Shown here: positions 23,842-26,087 of the stretch, one piece after another | How positions within the stretch are numbered: the stretch's first letter is position 1 | Layout: every line of letters begins with the position of its first letter | Assembly: GCA_964410645.1 (NCBI GenBank) | Contig: CAYPHV010000019.1 | Coordinates: 1 to 26,087 of the forward strand | Origin: JALTBU01 sp964410645 | GTDB lineage: Bacteria; Campylobacterota; Campylobacteria; Campylobacterales; Nautiliaceae | Length of the DNA: 26,087 bases | Direction: 5' to 3' | Translations under genes and position numbers: made by a program | The notes under the pieces: generated by a model | Seen by the model: only the letters and a program-made list of their open reading frames with translations | The model's database searches: none | What the model was told of the DNA's origin: nothing

Positions 23842-23847
23842 TATAAA
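23842..23847 (+). promoter_or_regulatory. Possible -10 box for fdhD
   Basis: TATAAA (TATAAAAT) would start a transcript near 23854 with a leader of about 120 bases before the fdhD ATG. An alternative closer candidate is TATAGT/TAAAAT at 23935-23945. The upstream one is favoured by its spacing to the palindrome. Confidence 0.45.
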
Positions 23848-23973
23848 ATTATTTCGAAATGAAACAGAAAATAAAAGTTGGGTACTATTCATTAATTTTA
23901 AATTTTATCTAAATTTTTCTTTTTTTACCTCTTTTATAGTAAAATAATATATTTATTTTAATAAAGGTCAAAA

Positions 23974-24753
23974 ATGAATCCCACTTATAATTTAGAAATT
24001 ACAAAAATAAAAAACAACAAAAGATTTTCTTTTTTGGACACTCTGATTAGAGAAGTAAAAGTTGATATATATTTAAACAACAAAAAAAAGATATCAATGA
24101 TGGCAACTCCTGTTGATTTAGATGCTTTAGCCATTGGATATTTGATCAGCGAAGGTATAATAAACGATATAAACGATATAAAAAGCATTAACATAAAAGA
24201 AATAGAAATTTTTATAGAAGCGGATATTAATAATAAAAAAACGGACAGATTAAATGAAGAAGGTATTATTGTGAGCGGATGCGGCAAAAGTATAACCGCA
24301 AATGTAGATATTGACCCAAGTAAAATTGAAGCTACTAAAATTATAAACAATAAAAAAATAGCCCATCAGGAAATATCCAAACAGATGAAAGAATTCTATA
24401 AATCATGCCCTTTATATGAAAAAACAGGCTGTGTTCATACTGCGAGATTTTTTATAGATAAAAATAATTATTTTGATGCAGAGGATATAGCCCAACATGC
24501 AACAATTGACAAAGCAATAGGAAAAGCGCTGAAAAAAGGTTTCAAAGGCGAAGAAGGCATAATGTTTGTAAGCGGAAGATTAAGCTCTGAAATGATAGTA
24601 AAAGCTGTTATGCATAAAATTCCGATTTTGGTTTCAAGAACGGCCACGACATGTCTTGGAGCAAAAATAGCTGACTTTTTTAACCTTACCCTTGTCGGTT
24701 TTGTAAGAGGAGACGATATGAACATATATACTCATCCTCAGAGAATTTTATAA
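23974..24753 (+). CDS. fdhD: Formate dehydrogenase accessory sulfurtransferase FdhD
   Basis: A 259-residue protein. FdhD transfers sulfur (from IscS in E. coli) to the bis-MGD cofactor, which formate dehydrogenase needs for activity. Family regions seen are 'DALAIGYLISEGII' (50-63), 'IVSGCGKS' (99-106), 'TGCVHTARFF' (151-160), 'EDIAQHATIDKAIGKAL' (170-186) and 'VSGRLSSEMIVKA', plus the ending 'GFVRGDDMNIYTH'. E. coli FdhD uses a C-x2-C pair in the loop that here contains a single Cys103. The ribosome site is AAAGG at 23963-23967. It precedes the NifX-like gene by nine bases and serves the FdhF encoded in this window. Confidence 0.93.
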   Translation: MNPTYNLEITKIKNNKRFSFLDTLIREVKVDIYLNNKKKISMMATPVDLDALAIGYLISEGIINDINDIKSINIKEIEIFIEADINNKKTDRLNEEGIIVSGCGKSITANVDIDPSKIEATKIINNKKIAHQEISKQMKEFYKSCPLYEKTGCVHTARFFIDKNNYFDAEDIAQHATIDKAIGKALKKGFKGEEGIMFVSGRLSSEMIVKAVMHKIPILVSRTATTCLGAKIADFFNLTLVGFVRGDDMNIYTHPQRIL

Positions 24754-24762
24754 AGGAATATT

Positions 24763-25053
24763 ATGAAAATAGCAATTATGTCAAAGGGAGAATATATAGG
24801 CAGCGACTTTTGCAACGGTTTTGAAGAATGTGAGTATATTATTATTTATGATACAAAAATGAAAACATACGGTAGCAGAAAAAATCCGGCATTTAACACA
24901 AAAGACCCGGAACTTTTAAAAAAATTTTTTAAACAAATTTTTATAAAGCATATAATATCAAAGCCGTTTGAAACAAAATTTTTTAAAATATTTACCCCTG
25001 CAAAAGCAGAGACAGTGGAAGAAGCAATCGAAGAATTTTTAAACAATAATTAA
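24763..25053 (+). CDS. Small NifX/NifB-like (dinitrogenase iron-molybdenum cofactor fold) protein
   Basis: A 96-residue protein starting MKIAIMSKGEYIGSDFCNGFEECEY in two parts. The first strand and loop and the final 'AETVEEAIEEFLNNN' are typical of the NifX/NifB C-terminal fold, whose members carry metal clusters or sense them. Cys17 and Cys23 lie in the loop where the family binds its ligand. It follows fdhD by nine bases with an AAAGGAATATT ribosome site and ends overlapping the end of the convergent selD gene by 15 bases. A link to molybdenum or tungsten cofactor delivery is inferred from the context. The family itself is a moderate-confidence call from the pattern. Confidence 0.5.
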   Translation: MKIAIMSKGEYIGSDFCNGFEECEYIIIYDTKMKTYGSRKNPAFNTKDPELLKKFFKQIFIKHIISKPFETKFFKIFTPAKAETVEEAIEEFLNNN

Positions 25054-26076
25054 AGGTTTTTGTTGCTTTTCAACAACTTCGGCTATTATTTTACCCTCAA
25101 TCCCTTCATTCCCTAATTTTTTTGTTAAATCTTCAGCCTTTGATTCAGGGACACTGATCAAAAGCCCACCGCTTGTCTGGGCATCATATAAAATCATTTC
25201 TTCTTCAAAACTTAAATCTATTTTTTTATCTATTTTTCCCTTCAAAAATTCCTGATTATTGTAACTTCCCGCAGGTATAATACCCATGCCTGCCATTTCA
25301 ATCGCTTCTTTCAAAAAAGGCACTTTTTCAAAATATACTTTTATGCTTTTATGATTTGCACTCATTTCGTATAAATGCCCTAAAAGTCCAAAGCCTGTAA
25401 CGTCAGTCATTGCATTTACACCGTATTTTCTTGCAACTAAACTGGTTTTATAATTAAGCGTTCTTAAAATATCCGCCACTCTTAATGTAACATCTAAAGG
25501 AATCAAATCCGCTTTAATCGCTGTAGTTAAAATACCCATACCAAGAGGCTTTGTGAGGATTATCGCATCTCCTGTCTGTATTGTATTGTTTCTAATAATA
25601 TCTTTTGGATTCATAACCCCGGTAACACTCAATCCATATAACATTTCAGGTGTTTCGATTGTATGTCCTCCTGCTAAAACACCTCCACATTCTTTAATTT
25701 TATTTTCTCCACCTTTTAAAATTTCATTTAAAGTTTCTTCGTCATGATGGCAGTTGTCAAACCCAACCATATTTAAAGCTGTTTTAACATCTCCGCCCAT
25801 TGCAAACACATCGCTCAAAGAATTGGCGGCAGCAATTTGTCCAAAAAGAAAAGGGTCATCAACAACAGGGGTAATAAAGTCAACCGTTTGCACTAAAGCT
25901 AAATCATCATTTACCCGATAAACAGCAGCATCTTCATTGCCTTCAAATCCGACAATTAAATTTTGATGTTTTCCTTCTAATCCACAAGTAGTTTTTGCAA
26001 GCTCTCCCGGAGCCAATTTACCTGCTCAACCGGCCGCTTTTACAAATTTTGTTAATTTTTTATTTACATATTCCAT
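25039..26076 (-). CDS. selD: Selenophosphate synthetase SelD, itself a selenoprotein (Sec17)
   Basis: A 345-residue SelD. Without recoding, the TGA at minus-strand 26028-26026 would cut off the N terminus. Read as selenocysteine, the start gives MEYVNKKLTKFVKAAG-U-AGK, with Sec17 in place of the catalytic Cys17 of E. coli and Lys20 next to it. Downstream are the ATP-binding and dimer regions 'GNEDAAVYRVNDDLALVQTVDF', 'AAANSLSDVFAMGG', 'GGHTIETPEMLYGLSVTG' and 'TDVTGFGLLGHLYEM' (in parts). It makes selenophosphate from selenide and ATP for SelA. The ATG at 26076 follows AAGGAG at the window edge. It is convergent with the NifX-like gene. Confidence 0.95.
26000..26025 (-). promoter_or_regulatory. 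Likely SECIS hairpin of selD
   Basis: On the minus strand after the TGA, GGCTC-CGGGA-GAGCT (26014-26000) makes a 5-bp stem (one G-U pair) whose loop begins 16 bases after the UGA. The loop is GG-containing but is not the GGUCU of fdhF. Distance and form agree with a bacterial SECIS. Confidence 0.55.
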
Positions 26077-26087
26077 TGTATCTCCTT

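Noticed and set aside
22713..23973. Mobile element as the cause of the operon decay
   Set aside because: No transposase frame, terminal inverted repeats or target-site duplications are visible; the pattern is one of deletions.
26026..26028. TGA near the start of selD as a sign of a pseudogene or of a later start codon
   Set aside because: It falls exactly at the catalytic residue 17, followed by a conserved continuation. The upstream ATG has a good ribosome site.
1..26087. CRISPR arrays, rRNA genes or integrase/attachment sites
   Set aside because: No regularly spaced direct repeats, rRNA-like sequence or recombinase genes were seen, including next to the tRNA-Sec gene, which is a common integration target.

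Overview
The window is AT-rich DNA with short intergenic gaps and purine-rich AGGAG-type ribosome sites. Its gene content fits a hydrogen/formate-metabolising, anaerobic or microaerophilic member of the Campylobacterota, most likely the Nautiliales (Nautilia, Caminibacter, Lebetimonas type). This assignment is inferred from protein style and gene set, not from a database search.

Layout. (1) 1-3922: molybdate/tungstate ABC uptake, with the tail of a binding protein, a permease, an ATPase, then a second ATPase plus permease with no binding protein beside it. (2) 3947-6218: a small conserved protein, a BioC-like methyltransferase, a HAD phosphatase and a ModE-like regulator with an unusual duplicated Cys-containing N-terminal domain. 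(3) 6301-10122: the selenocysteine block, with tRNA-Sec (UCA), a small exported protein behind a Crp/Fnr-type palindrome, and selB and selA on the opposite strand. (4) 10188-10832: a divergent Crp/Fnr regulator. (5) 10966-22712: an uninterrupted eleven-gene formate hydrogenlyase operon of the Hyf/Hyc type. It encodes a selenocysteine formate dehydrogenase, a 4x[4Fe-4S] electron carrier, membrane proteins HyfB/C/E/F, hydrogenase large subunit HyfG, HyfH, small subunit HyfI, a HycH-like protein and a HycI-like endopeptidase. (6) 22713-23780: the eroded remains of a second copy of the same operon, in the same order, in which only the hyfE paralogue is intact. (7) 23974-26076: fdhD, a NifX/NifB-like small protein, and selD on the opposite strand, itself a selenoprotein.

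The parts form one metabolic unit. Transporters supply Mo or W for the formate dehydrogenase cofactor, and FdhD delivers sulfur to that cofactor. SelD/SelA/SelB/tRNA-Sec insert selenocysteine into both FdhF and SelD. The membrane-bound group-4 [NiFe] complex couples formate oxidation to proton reduction (or the reverse) with ion translocation, and the HycI-like protease matures its large subunit. Two TGA codons (11383-11385, and 26026-26028 on the minus strand) are selenocysteine codons rather than stops.

Most worth a second look: (a) the eroded second operon with its single surviving gene; (b) two TGTC-N8-GACA palindromes, before fdhF and before fdhD, each exactly 27.5 bp from a -10 box; (c) two ATGAAT-N4-ATTCAT palindromes, one in the regulator/fdhF intergenic region and one at -61.5 of the small exported protein; (d) the Cys-repeat ModE-like regulator.
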